From NCBI RefSeq assembly GCF_009914765.1, contig NZ_WYDS01000018.1, positions 1 through 64,000 of the forward strand: a stretch of DNA of 64,000 nucleotides, given 5' to 3'. A model generated the notes under the pieces. That model ran no database searches and was not told the DNA's origin. It worked only from the letters and a program-made list of their open reading frames with translations. Each line of letters starts with the position of its first letter. Position 1 is the first letter of the stretch. A program made the translations under genes and the position numbers. The stretch is from Halodesulfovibrio sp. MK-HDV (GTDB lineage Bacteria > Desulfobacterota > Desulfovibrionia > Desulfovibrionales > Desulfovibrionaceae). Positions 35,015 to 43,683 of this stretch are shown here, in pieces.

Positions 35015-35403
35015 CTTCAAATGAATATGTTGTCGGATAGGCCTGTCCTTTAATTTGATGTGTCTTGCTATGGTTTCTTCGTGCGCAATTCTCGATACAA
35101 GTGCCTTTCTTCGACATACATTTTCCTTTTTTCGACCAATTCCTACGAATGCCATTTTTAATAAAATGAGCTCTACGCAAGTATGTCTCCCACACAGTTA
35201 AGCCAGTAAGGCTTTTTAGATTGCTATCACTAAGAGCGTCTTCGGAAACGAAGGCGCTCTTTTTACTTGTAAAAATCCTAGTGGAGAAAGTGAGTCCATC
35301 AGTGGTGCGTATGCGTAAGAGCATCGTAGCATCCTTGTTTCATAGGCCTATCACCGGTTGTGTTTTTTTTACGGGGTATGCTGTCGTGAAATAAGGAGAT
35401 TGT
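35015..35403. other. Intergenic region before the phage-type cassette
   Basis: About 390 bp. It contains a terminator hairpin (35233-35266) roughly 220 bp past the TPR lipoprotein stop, then about 135 bp that should hold the promoter of the holin operon. No credible small gene or att-like repeat found by eye. Confidence 0.4.
35233..35266 (+). terminator. Intrinsic terminator
   Basis: AGAGCGTCTTCG / CGAAGGCGCTCT, 12-bp stem with a GAAA tetraloop and T-tail. It separates the lipoprotein gene from the phage-type cassette. Confidence 0.85.
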
Positions 35404-35934
35404 ATGGATTGGAAAGATTTAGGCTTGAGTGTCGCTAAAGTGGCTCCGATATTGGGAGCAGTTTTAGGAGGGCCGGTTGGAGCAATTGCGGGAGCAGCCG
35501 GGACGCTCATAAGTAGTTTTCTTGGAGTTGATCCAGAGCCAGAGGCTGTTGAGGCAGCACTTCGGGACCCGAAGACGCTGCTGAAGCTTAAACAACTTGA
35601 AGTAGAACAACAGGCGCAGTTGCTGGGCTGGCAACGTGCTCAATTGGATGCAGAACTGCGAAACGTGCAGGATGCCCGCGCCCGCGAGGTCGCATTGGCA
35701 AAAGCAGGGCATGGTGGTGCATGGGTAACAGGTGTGGTTGCTTTAGTGGTTATTGGCGGATTTTTCTGGATGTTGAACATTATTGTTTCAACTCCTGATG
35801 TGAGTGAGCCTGCTTTGCTCTTGCTCGGTTCGCTGGGTACTGCGTTTGGTGCAGTGGTGAACTACTATCTTGGTTCTTCTCTTGGCTCATACCGCAAAGA
35901 TAAAGCCGGGAACGGAGGCAGTAGTGGGATGTAG
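35404..35934 (+). CDS. Holin, GTA_holin_3TM-like
   Basis: A 176-aa protein. An N-terminal Gly/Ala-rich hydrophobic segment (APILGAVLGGPVGAIAGAAG) is followed by an amphipathic middle (LLKLKQLEVEQQAQLLG..R) and two C-terminal TM segments (VTGVVALVVIGGFFWMLNII; LLLLGSLGTAFGAVVNYYLG). This fits the three-TM holin family named from gene transfer agents (PF11351). It would form inner-membrane holes for lysis. AAGGAG precedes the ATG. First of three genes that end in a small terminase gene. Confidence 0.78.
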   Translation: MDWKDLGLSVAKVAPILGAVLGGPVGAIAGAAGTLISSFLGVDPEPEAVEAALRDPKTLLKLKQLEVEQQAQLLGWQRAQLDAELRNVQDARAREVALAKAGHGGAWVTGVVALVVIGGFFWMLNIIVSTPDVSEPALLLLGSLGTAFGAVVNYYLGSSLGSYRKDKAGNGGSSGM

Positions 35935-35953
35935 CAGTGAATCTCGTTGGCAT

Positions 35954-36199
35954 ATGGATCGGAATGTCACCTTGAGTGTAGCTTTTGCGTTAATTACCGC
36001 CGTGGCAACAGTTGCAGGTGTTTTTAGCAGCTTTAGTGCTCGGCTTGAGCATGTTGAGCAAATGACCGGTTTGTTATCGAAAGAATACGCATCACAGCAG
36101 CAAGTTGTAGTAAAGGTGGCGCGTATTGATGAACGGGTAGCGGCCATGCAGGAAGTACTTTCGGAGATCAAGGCAGATCTACGGAGGGATCGCAACTAA
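35954..36199 (+). CDS. Small TM/coiled-coil phage-type protein
   Basis: An 81-aa protein starting MDRNVTLSVAFALITAV, with one N-terminal TM segment (about 6-24) followed by a helical, probably coiled-coil, tail (ARLEHVEQMTGLLSKEY; VARIDERVAAMQEVLSEIK). Topology resembles phage lysis accessory proteins (spanin or holin-associated). It starts 20 bp after the holin and its stop overlaps the next start (TAATG). The ribosome-binding site is weak, consistent with coupling. Confidence 0.65.
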   Translation: MDRNVTLSVAFALITAVATVAGVFSSFSARLEHVEQMTGLLSKEYASQQQVVVKVARIDERVAAMQEVLSEIKADLRRDRN

Positions 36200-36885
36200 T
36201 GGCATTAGAAATTACATGCGTAAATGACGAAGCAGAGTCTGTTGAAAAGAAAGAGAAGGCTACAGTTACGAAAAAAAGTGCTGTAGGTAAAAAGAAAGGT
36301 AGTTGCGTGGCTCGCAAGATTTCAGCGAAACAGCGGCGTTTTATTAATGAGTACGTAACTGATTATAATGGATGCCTTGCTGCGTACAGAGCGGGGTATT
36401 CGAAGCGGTCTGCATCTACTACGGCAAGGCGCTTGCTTGCTGTTCCAGAAATAGTGAAGGAAATTCAGGAGCGCCAGCAGGAGCGGGCGGAGCGGACGCA
36501 GATTACACAGGATGCAGTTATCCGTGAATTGGCAGCAGTGGGGTTTGCCAGTTTGAAAGATGTATGTACTTGGGATGATGGACACCTAGTACTCATAAAT
36601 TCTCAAGACCTAAGTGATGCGCAGGCAGCATCCATTGCAGAAATTACTGAGACTGTGACGACTCGCGGTGGTACTGTGCGAGTTAAACAACATTCAAAGC
36701 TAAAAGCTCTTGAGATGCTTGCTAAGCATGTCGGGCTGTATGACCCGCCTGAGATGGAATCGGAGGAAAAGAGCTTGGAAGAGCTCTCGCCTGTATTGAA
36801 AAAGCGTCTTGAAACTATTTATGGAATAATTTCAGATGAAGCAAAAGTTCATTGCTCAAATACGATTAAAGTTAGTGATACATAA
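36199..36885 (+). CDS. Phage terminase small subunit (Terminase_2 type)
   Basis: A 228-aa protein. A Lys-rich leader of about 40 residues precedes the Terminase_2 core KISAKQRRFINEYVTDYNGC and AAYRAGYSKRSASTTARRLLA. A middle domain ends HSKLKALEMLAKHVGLYDPPE, also typical of phage TerS. It recognises DNA for packaging in phages. No large terminase, portal or capsid gene follows; the next gene is the liv operon about 960 bp on. All three genes of the cassette appear intact. Confidence 0.85.
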   Translation: MALEITCVNDEAESVEKKEKATVTKKSAVGKKKGSCVARKISAKQRRFINEYVTDYNGCLAAYRAGYSKRSASTTARRLLAVPEIVKEIQERQQERAERTQITQDAVIRELAAVGFASLKDVCTWDDGHLVLINSQDLSDAQAASIAEITETVTTRGGTVRVKQHSKLKALEMLAKHVGLYDPPEMESEEKSLEELSPVLKKRLETIYGIISDEAKVHCSNTIKVSDT

Positions 36886-36987
36886 AACAGTGTTCAGTTT
36901 TGGTTATCATTCTAAAATATTTGATTTTACTATGTCCACTTTAATGCTTGTACCCTTATGTGTTGAATAGTTTGGGAAGCAAGGGAA

Positions 36988-37036
36988 TATCGGCTAGTCT
37001 GTTGTGATTGCAAAACAGATTAGCCGATTTTTTTAT
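36988..37036 (+). terminator. Intrinsic terminator after the phage-type cassette
   Basis: ATCGGCTAGTCTGTT / AACAGATTAGCCGAT stem (one G-T pair), followed by seven T. Confidence 0.88.
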
Positions 37037-37109
37037 TTGCTTTTCAAAATGTTGTTCTGAAAATATGTTTTATTTTAGAATATTATGATACGGTTTCCAT
37101 GTCGTGAGT

Positions 37110-37520
37110 TTATGTTGGTTGGGTCGCATTCTTTGTAAAAGTAATGTTCTGTATGCAATATAAGTGCCTCGAATAGAATTTTCTATTTACCCCTTTATAT
37201 TTCTTAGAAAATGTGTATAAGAGAGGGTTCCTGCATTGAAGATATGTGGTGCTATTTTTACAGTAAAAATCGTAGAATACTGTGTTTTGCATAGTAGAGA
37301 GCTGTATTTTTGCTGGTAGTAGAACAAGATGTTTTTCCATAATGAAGGTGTAGCTGTAATTTTTTACAGATATACGCTTCTTTTTTGTTGTGTACCCATA
37401 GTCTTGGTGCATACGTTTAAAAAACACTTTTTCTACTTCTTTTTCTCTGTTGAGGAGTAGTATAAGTGGTATCTCTTTTTTGTTTAATGCAGCAAATATT
37501 TTTTCAAATACATAACACAC
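37110..37520 (-). CDS. Doubtful ORFan in AT-rich DNA
   Basis: A 136-aa frame starting MCYVFEKIFAALNKKEIPLI, with AAGGTG 7 bp before the ATG. It is rich in Lys, Tyr, Phe and Asn and has no recognised domain. The N-terminal part looks protein-like; the rest reflects the AT-rich base composition. It might be a recent acquisition, a remnant or chance. Confidence 0.3.
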   Translation of the reverse strand: MCYVFEKIFAALNKKEIPLILLLNREKEVEKVFFKRMHQDYGYTTKKKRISVKNYSYTFIMEKHLVLLPAKIQLSTMQNTVFYDFYCKNSTTYLQCRNPLLYTFSKKYKGVNRKFYSRHLYCIQNITFTKNATQPT

Positions 37521-37661
37521 CTTCTTTTTTTTATCGAAAGCTCGTTTTTTACTATGATATTGGTTGAAGACTCATTCAGTATTATATGAAATATGATTAG
37601 TTATATATTTCACAACCATGCATAACGTAGGTGCAGCATGGGATTCCAAAGTTTGGACAAA

Positions 37662-37738
37662 AACCCACAATAAAAAAATATCATTCTATCACCTTAAGAG
37701 GCATATTTTTTGACAAATTTGTTGTGGGTTGTTATGTG
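37662..37738 (+). promoter_or_regulatory. liv promoter with overlapping inverted repeat
   Basis: TTGACA (37710-37715), a 17-bp spacer and TATGTG (37733-37738). The inverted repeat AACCCACAA (37662-37670) / TTGTGGGTT (37722-37730) places one arm inside the promoter spacer, as expected for an operator. A second pair, ACCCAA / TTGGGT, lies at 37749-37772 in the leader. Confidence 0.55.
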
Positions 37739-37850
37739 AGATGAATATACCCAAAGCCCTGTGAAATTGGGTTTTGAGGTTGGTTTTCGCTAAAGGAGAG
37801 GGAATTATTTGTAGGATTTTTATAGAAAGTCATCCATAGGAGGATTTCGA

Positions 37851-38971
37851 ATGAAAAGATTTATGCGCGTTTTAGCCTTCGGGTTGGTTGCTTCATTGTT
37901 GATGTCATCTGTAGCACTGGCAGATACTATTAAAATTGGCTTACAGGCACCACTCACAGGCAAATATGCATCTGAAGGTCTTGATATGAAGAATCTTGTT
38001 GAGATTCTTGCTGCTAAAATTAATGCCGATGGTGGTGTTAACGGGAAGCAGATTGAAATTATTGCAGAAGACGATGCATTTGACCCTAAAACAGCAGCTC
38101 TTGCCGCTCAGCGTCTTGTTACTTCTGACGTAGTCGCGGTTATTGGTACCTATGGCTCTTCTATTACTGAAGCAGCACAGGATATTTATGACGAAGAAGA
38201 TGTCATTCAGATTGCTACTGGTTCTACCATGGTGCGTTTGACTGAAAAAGGTCTTGCTAACTTCTTCCGTACATGTCCTCGTGACGATTCTCAGGGTGCA
38301 GCCGCAGCACAGGTTTTGAAAGATCGTGGATACAAACGTATTGCTATTCTGCACGATAACTCTTCCTACGCGAAAGGCCTTGCAGACGAAACTCGCAAGC
38401 TTCTCGACGACGACAGTGTAGTATTCTTTGATGCGCTCAACCCGGGCGAGCAGGACTACAATACTATTCTTACCAAAATTAAAGGCTACAAACCCGACGT
38501 GATTTTCTACACTGGTTACTTTAACGAAGCAGGCTTGTTGCTTCGCCAGAAAAAAGAAATGAAGTGGGATGTTCCTATGATGGGCGGCGACGCAACTAAC
38601 AACCTTGACCTCGTTAAGATTGCTGGTAACGACGCAGCTAATGGCTTCTTCTTCGTGAGCCCTCCGGGCGTAACGACCTTACTTCTCCTTTTGCAAAAGA
38701 CGTTCTGGAAAAATACAAAGCAGAGTACAACACGCTACCTGCTTCTATCTGGTCTGTATTTGCTGGCGATGCGTTCCTCGCAATCGTTGAAGCACTTCGC
38801 CAGACAGATTCTACCGATCCAGAAGTTCTTTCCGATTACTTACGTAACAAAATGGAAAACTTCCCTGGGCTTACCGGCACCATCGCTTTTGATGAAAAAG
38901 GTGACCGTTCCGGCAAGTTCTACCGCCTTAGCGAAGTTAATGCTAACGGCGAATTTGTAATGTTACCGTAA
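37851..38971 (+). pseudogene. livJ: Branched-chain amino acid binding protein, frameshifted
   Basis: Periplasmic ligand-binding protein of a LIV-I type ABC importer. It has a signal peptide (about 1-24, ending ALA) and a mature start DTIKIGLQAPLTGKYASEG. The frame is normal up to FFFVSPPG near 38672. There one base is missing: the annotated frame turns to low-complexity Leu-rich sequence and stops at 38960. The +1 frame continues the family (NDLTSPFAKDVLEKYKAEYN, IWSVFAGDAFLAIVEALRQT, FPGLTGTIAFDEKGDRSGKF) and stops at 38971. Restoring one base gives about 373 aa, the usual length. Either a real mutation or a sequencing error. Confidence 0.88.
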
Positions 38972-38987
38972 ACTCGGCTTCATTTTT

Positions 38988-39037
38988 CCAGAACACAGCG
39001 CGGCAAGGGTGCTGTGTTCTGGATTTTACCGTTTTTT
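38988..39037 (+). terminator. Hairpin between livJ and livH, likely attenuating
   Basis: CCAGAACACAGC / GCTGTGTTCTGG, a perfect 12-bp stem with an 11-nt loop, followed by ATTTTACCG and nine T. The T-run is set back, so termination may be partial. That would give more binding protein than permease transcript. Confidence 0.7.
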
Positions 39038-39055
39038 TTTCAACGGGATTTCCAT

Positions 39056-39961
39056 ATGGAAGAATTTATTCAGCAGCTAACAAATGGTTTGGCGGTTGGT
39101 GGCATTTATGCCCTCATCGCACTTGGTTACACCATGGTCTATGGTGTATTAAAATTGATTAACTTTGCACACGGTGACTTGTTCACCATTGGTGCTTTTT
39201 TAGGGCTGACGCTGCTCACATCGTTAGGCCTTACTGATTTTTTCGGACCAATTGCAGGCTTGTTAATTCTGGCAGTCATGGTTGTTATTCTTGTTGGTGT
39301 CGTAGGCTTTTTGCTCGAACGAGTTGCCTACCGCCCGCTTAGAACATCACCGCGTCTTTCAGCAGTCGTAAGTGCTCTTGGTGCGTCCATCTTTTTCCAG
39401 AATGCTATTATGCTTATCTGGGGCGCGCGTCCGCTCGTATATCCGCATGGGTTGTTACCAAACATCACTGTGGATATTTTTGGCGTAGAACTTCCGCTTA
39501 TCCGTATTCTCATGTTTGCGACCTCTGTCATACTCATGTGCGGTTTGTATTATCTCACACATAAGACACGTATTGGTACTGCCATCCGTGCAGCTGCAAT
39601 CGATCAGGGCGCAGCAAAGCTTATGGGTATTGATGTTAACCGCGTTATCAGCCTCGTATTTATGATCGGCCCTGCACTTGGTGGTGCAGCCGGTGTTATG
39701 GTTGGTCTGTACTACGGTCAGATTAACTTTACGATGGGTTGGTTATACGGCCTTAAAGCTTTTACTGCTGCAATTCTTGGTGGCATTGGCAACATTCCGG
39801 GCGCTATGCTCGGCGGCCTGCTACTTGGTGTTGTAGAATCTCTCGGAGCTGCTTACATTTCCATCGCATGGAAAGATGCAATCTCCTTCTTTGTGCTCAT
39901 TCTCATTTTGATCGTCCGCCCGACCGGAATTTTGGGCGAAAGGGTGGCTGATAAGATATGA
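39056..39961 (+). CDS. livH: Branched-chain amino acid ABC permease LivH
   Basis: A 301-aa inner-membrane permease with about eight TM segments. It begins MEEFIQQLTNGLAVGGIYAL and contains the family stretches INFAHGD, RAAAIDQGAAKLMGIDVNR and FTAAILGGIGNIPGAMLGG. ATG 39056 has GGGA upstream; 14 extra in-frame codons belong to the hairpin tail. Its stop overlaps the livM start (ATGA). Confidence 0.96.
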   Translation: MEEFIQQLTNGLAVGGIYALIALGYTMVYGVLKLINFAHGDLFTIGAFLGLTLLTSLGLTDFFGPIAGLLILAVMVVILVGVVGFLLERVAYRPLRTSPRLSAVVSALGASIFFQNAIMLIWGARPLVYPHGLLPNITVDIFGVELPLIRILMFATSVILMCGLYYLTHKTRIGTAIRAAAIDQGAAKLMGIDVNRVISLVFMIGPALGGAAGVMVGLYYGQINFTMGWLYGLKAFTAAILGGIGNIPGAMLGGLLLGVVESLGAAYISIAWKDAISFFVLILILIVRPTGILGERVADKI

Positions 39962-40926
39962 TCATAAAGAAACAAGATATGTTGTACCTTGCAGGGGCTG
40001 TGCTGTTTGCATTTTCTCCGCTGGTACTCAATGCATACTGGACTGATGTTTTGAACAATATCGGCCTGTACGCAATTCTTGCGCTCAGCCTGAATATTAT
40101 TCTTGGTCAGTGTGGTTTGTTCCAGATGGGACATGCAGCATTTTTTGCGGTTGGTGCATACACCTCCGCAATTTTGAATACGATGTTCGATATTCCGTTG
40201 TTATGGACAATGCCGCTTGCTGGCATCCTTGCCGGAATATTCGGTCTTATTGTAGCGCGACCAATTATTCATCTTCGTGGTGACTATCTGCTTATCGTTA
40301 CGATTGGTATCGTCGAAATTGTTCGTATTGCTCTTATCAACGATGTTGGCGGGTTAACCGGTGGTGCTAACGGCATTTTCGGTATTGATCGTCCAATGTT
40401 ATTCGGTTTTAAAATTAAGCGTCCACACCAGTTCTTTTATCTGATCTGGGGATTCTGTGCCGTAACAATTTTCCTCTTCCATAGGTTGGAAAATTCTCGA
40501 TTCGGCAGAGCGCTTAACTATATTAAAGATGATGACGTGGCAGCAGATGGCTCTGGTATTGATATTTCCCGTTACAAGCTCACAGCATTCGTTATTGGTG
40601 CATTCTGGGCTGGTATGGTCGGAACTATCTTTGCCGGTAAAATGAAAATTATTTCTCCTGAATCGTTCTCGTTCTGGGAGTCTGTATTGCTGTTCACCAT
40701 TGTTATTCTCGGTGGTATGGGTTCAATCCGCGGAGTTCTTCTCGGTGCGTTCCTTATTATCGGCCTGCCGGAAGTCTTCCGTGATTTTGCGTCTGCCCGA
40801 ATGCTTATTTTCGGTGCCGCAATGGTCGCAATGATGATTTTCCGCACACAGGGTCTGTTACCTCCTTTACCACGAAAATACGATGTTTCCCGCTTTTTCA
40901 GCAAAGCTGAAGGAGAGCAGCCATGA
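39958..40926 (+). CDS. livM: Branched-chain amino acid ABC permease LivM
   Basis: A 322-aa partner permease. It has [23 protein letters not shown], the cytoplasmic loop [22 protein letters not shown] (coupling to the ATPases) and [16 protein letters not shown] near the end. About nine to ten TM segments. It overlaps livH by 4 bp and livG by 4 bp. Confidence 0.96.
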   Translation: MIIKKQDMLYLAGAVLFAFSPLVLNAYWTDVLNNIGLYAILALSLNIILGQCGLFQMGHAAFFAVGAYTSAILNTMFDIPLLWTMPLAGILAGIFGLIVARPIIHLRGDYLLIVTIGIVEIVRIALINDVGGLTGGANGIFGIDRPMLFGFKIKRPHQFFYLIWGFCAVTIFLFHRLENSRFGRALNYIKDDDVAADGSGIDISRYKLTAFVIGAFWAGMVGTIFAGKMKIISPESFSFWESVLLFTIVILGGMGSIRGVLLGAFLIIGLPEVFRDFASARMLIFGAAMVAMMIFRTQGLLPPLPRKYDVSRFFSKAEGEQP

Positions 40927-41693
40927 GTCTTGTAGAGCTTAAAAACCTTACCAAAACCTTTGGCGGCCTGCTTGCGGTTAATGACGTTTCCTTCAATGTT
41001 GAGGAAGGTTCAATCGTAGGTCTTATCGGTCCTAACGGTGCTGGTAAAACCACTGTGTTTAACCTGATTACCGGTAACTATGTTCCAGATACCGGTGAAG
41101 CGGTGTTCAATGGTAAAGATGTAGTAGGTATGGAAACCCACCGCATTGTAAACCTTGGCATTGCGCGTACATTCCAGACTATTCGTCTTTTCAAGAGCTT
41201 AAATGCTCTGGAAAACGTACTTTCTGGCTGTCACTGTCGAATGAAATCCGGCATTTTTGCTTCCATGTTCCGTACTCCTTCTCAGCGTGCTGAAGAAAAG
41301 CTTGTGCTTGAAAAAGCAATGGCTGAGTTGGAATTTGTTGGTCTTAAAGACCAGTGGGATATTCAGGCAGATAGCCTTTCTTACGGAAAGCAGCGTTTGC
41401 TGGAAGTTGCCCGCGCGCTCGCAACCGAGCCAAAGTTCATCATTCTTGATGAACCTGCTGGCGGTATGAACGATCAGGAAACTCAAGAGCTTATTGATAT
41501 TATCGGAGCCATTCGTGACCGTGGCATTACCGTGCTTCTTATTGAACACGATATGAGCCTTGTTATGAAAATCTGTGAACACCTTGTTGTTCTTGAATAC
41601 GGTGCAGTTATCGCTGAAGGCGATCCGGAAACTATTAAAAATGATCCCCGGGTTATCGAAGCGTACCTCGGTGCCGACGATGATCTACTGTAA
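40923..41693 (+). CDS. livG: Branched-chain amino acid ABC ATPase LivG
   Basis: A 256-aa ABC ATPase: Walker [15 protein letters not shown] (about 37-50), signature [15 protein letters not shown], Walker [13 protein letters not shown] and switch His in LLIEHDM. The signature LSYGKQR instead of LSGGQ is typical of LivG. Coupled to livM by ATGA; livF follows by 14 bp. Confidence 0.97.
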   Translation: MSLVELKNLTKTFGGLLAVNDVSFNVEEGSIVGLIGPNGAGKTTVFNLITGNYVPDTGEAVFNGKDVVGMETHRIVNLGIARTFQTIRLFKSLNALENVLSGCHCRMKSGIFASMFRTPSQRAEEKLVLEKAMAELEFVGLKDQWDIQADSLSYGKQRLLEVARALATEPKFIILDEPAGGMNDQETQELIDIIGAIRDRGITVLLIEHDMSLVMKICEHLVVLEYGAVIAEGDPETIKNDPRVIEAYLGADDDLL

Positions 41694-41707
41694 GGGAGAC
41701 CTGCCAT

Positions 41708-42424
41708 ATGCTACTTGAACTTCGTGATCTGCACGTAAACTACGGTAAAGTTGAAGCACTGCACGGTATCAACCTCACAGTTAATGAAGGTGAGATTGTT
41801 ACTATTCTTGGTGCCAACGGGGCAGGAAAATCCACCACGCTCAACTCCATTTGTGGACTTGTGAAAGCGACCAAAGGTGAGATCTTTCTCGACGGTAAGC
41901 CTATTCATTCTGTTCCGGCACATAATATTGTTAAGATGGGCATTTCCCAATCTCCGGAAGGGCGTCGTGTATTCTCTACATTAACAGTAGAGGAGAACAT
42001 GGATTTAGGTGCCTTTACGTTGAAGGATAACGCAAAAATTGAGCGTAACAGAGAATGGATCTACGATCTGTTTCCTCGTCTGCTCGAACGCCGCACCCAG
42101 CTTGCAGGAACACTGTCCGGTGGTGAGCAGCAGATGCTCGCAATTGGTCGTGCGCTGATGTCCAGCCCTCGCTTGCTGTTGTTGGATGAACCGTCTCTCG
42201 GCCTTGCTCCGATACTCGTGAAGTCCATTTTTGAAACTATTCGTAAGATCAACAAGCACGGCTTAACCGTGATTCTTGTTGAGCAGAATGCGCGTGCTGC
42301 ACTCAAGCTTGCTGATCGCGGGTACGTAATGGAAGTAGGGAACATCGTTCTTGCGGACGATGCCAACGTACTGCTTTCTAATCCGGATATTCAGGCCGCT
42401 TACCTCGGTGGTAAGGGTTTGTAG
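41708..42424 (+). CDS. livF: Branched-chain amino acid ABC ATPase LivF
   Basis: A 238-aa ABC ATPase: Walker A GANGAGKSTTLNSI, GISQSPEGRRVFSTLTVEENM, signature LSGGEQQMLAIGRAL, Walker B LLLLDEPSLGLAP and LVEQNA. It is the last gene of the livJHMGF order, followed by a strong terminator. Confidence 0.97.
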   Translation: MLLELRDLHVNYGKVEALHGINLTVNEGEIVTILGANGAGKSTTLNSICGLVKATKGEIFLDGKPIHSVPAHNIVKMGISQSPEGRRVFSTLTVEENMDLGAFTLKDNAKIERNREWIYDLFPRLLERRTQLAGTLSGGEQQMLAIGRALMSSPRLLLLDEPSLGLAPILVKSIFETIRKINKHGLTVILVEQNARAALKLADRGYVMEVGNIVLADDANVLLSNPDIQAAYLGGKGL

Positions 42425-42480
42425 TATACACTTTGTTGAGTGCTGCTTACCCGCGGCGCAATCCTATAGCTTTAATAGTA

Positions 42481-42518
42481 AAAAGGCTGTCCTTCATACG
42501 AAGGACAGCCTTTTTTTA
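42481..42518 (+). terminator. Intrinsic terminator after livF
   Basis: AAAAGGCTGTCCTTC / GAAGGACAGCCTTTT, 15-bp perfect stem, ATAC loop and T-run. Confidence 0.95.
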
Positions 42519-42577
42519 TTTACAGAATGGGTGGAAGAGTATTGCTGCGAGGCTACGCATCGCAGGTAACTCTACTA

Positions 42578-42802
42578 CTAAAAGTTTCCACCGTAATGTG
42601 GAGGTGGTCCATCATCCACGCCGCCATCATCAAGGGCTGGGCTAAGTTGACGGATTCGCATGATCACTGCTTCCATCTTCTTTTCCATTTCATCAAGCTG
42701 GAACTGTTGGCTGGTTATGGCTTCATTGAGTTCAGTGATGGTTTTGTCCTGAAAATACAGCTGCTCTTCTAATTGAGTGATGCGTTCTTTAGTTTCTTTC
42801 AT
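42578..42802 (-). CDS. slyX: SlyX-like protein
   Basis: A 74-aa coiled-coil protein (RITQLEEQLYFQDKTITELN, MEKKMEAVIMRIR) ending in the family signature PPPHYGGNF. SlyX is conserved in proteobacteria but its function is unknown. AAGGAG precedes the ATG, which overlaps the stop of the EVE-domain gene (ATGA). Confidence 0.85.
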   Translation of the reverse strand: MKETKERITQLEEQLYFQDKTITELNEAITSQQFQLDEMEKKMEAVIMRIRQLSPALDDGGVDDGPPPHYGGNF

Positions 42803-43269
42803 GCCTGCTCCTTTGCAAGGTTGCAGATGATATCAAATTCATTTTTATCCACGGGCATTACAGAAAGACGGGAGCCTTTACGTAATAATTCCATGCTTTC
42901 CAGTCCTGGGACCTGACGTAATTCTTTTAACGAGAGAGCTCGCGGAAGTTTTTCTATAAACTTAACATCTACCATGTACCAGCGGGGATTATCGACGGTT
43001 GACTTGGGATCAAAATGATCGTCTTCCGGATTCCATGCTGTGTGGTCAGGATAACTTTCTCGGACAACCTCGCATACGCCTACGATGGAAGGATTGGTGA
43101 CGCTGTGATAAAATAGTACCTTATCGCCAAGCTTCATTCCGTCGCGCATGAAATTGCGTGCCTGATAATTTCGTACGCCATCCCATGATGTTATCTGATT
43201 CGGCTCATTTTCAAGGGTGTCGATGGAGTAGCAGCCGGGTTCAGATTTAACGAGCCAGTAGTTAGCCAT
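42799..43269 (-). CDS. EVE-domain protein
   Basis: A 156-aa PUA-like EVE domain: YWLVKSEPGCYSIDTL, WDGVRNYQARNFMRDGMKLGD and LFYHSVTNPSIVGVCEVV, closely like human THYN1. EVE domains are thought to read modified bases in DNA or RNA, sometimes in defence systems; here it is a stand-alone housekeeping-type gene. ATG 43269 with CGGAG; 38 upstream in-frame codons are not part of the family. Confidence 0.92.
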   Translation of the reverse strand: MANYWLVKSEPGCYSIDTLENEPNQITSWDGVRNYQARNFMRDGMKLGDKVLFYHSVTNPSIVGVCEVVRESYPDHTAWNPEDDHFDPKSTVDNPRWYMVDVKFIEKLPRALSLKELRQVPGLESMELLRKGSRLSVMPVDKNEFDIICNLAKEQA

Positions 43270-43683
43270 AGTAAACTCCGTTTCTATTATGAAGACTGGT
43301 AGCAGTCCAAGTATCAAATCTATTTCTATATCAACAGAATATCGCAGTCTGTTTTTGAATTCAAGTCGTAGTGTGTCTGACATGCAGTACTGACAACTGG
43401 AGTGATTGGCAGTGTGCTAGAGCGTAGCATAGTTTGGAATATGCCGTAACGGATTTCTTTTACGAAACCATTATGCTGATGCCTGAATCAAAGAAGGTGT
43501 TAAATACTATGTTATTATAGTATGTTATTTTGTAGTGTCTATGTGGGTATGTATTGAAGGGAGATAACCGGTTGTGTTGCTTCGTAACATTTCGTGAAAG
43601 ATGGGAATAGTCTTTCGGGATTGAATGAAGTTTGGTAGAGTAACATAGAAAAATTGCAACAAAAATCGGTATTGGAGGAGCAG
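43270..43683. other. Divergent intergenic region EVE/DUF3124
   Basis: About 410 bp. It is AT-rich around 43500-43545 with a doubled TATGTTATT; promoters for both genes are expected. No further feature seen. Confidence 0.4.

Larger units (their letters stand above)
36886..37850. other. AT-rich intergenic region before the liv operon
   Basis: About 960 bp, clearly richer in A and T than its surroundings. It contains a terminator for the phage cassette (36988-37036), a doubtful minus-strand gene (37110-37520), and the liv promoter with two inverted repeats (37662-37772). Confidence 0.5.

Noticed and set aside
38673-38971. A separate small gene in the +1 frame after the livJ break
   Set aside because: The sequence continues the binding-protein family exactly where the first frame leaves it, and no start codon or ribosome-binding site is present; a frameshift explains it better.
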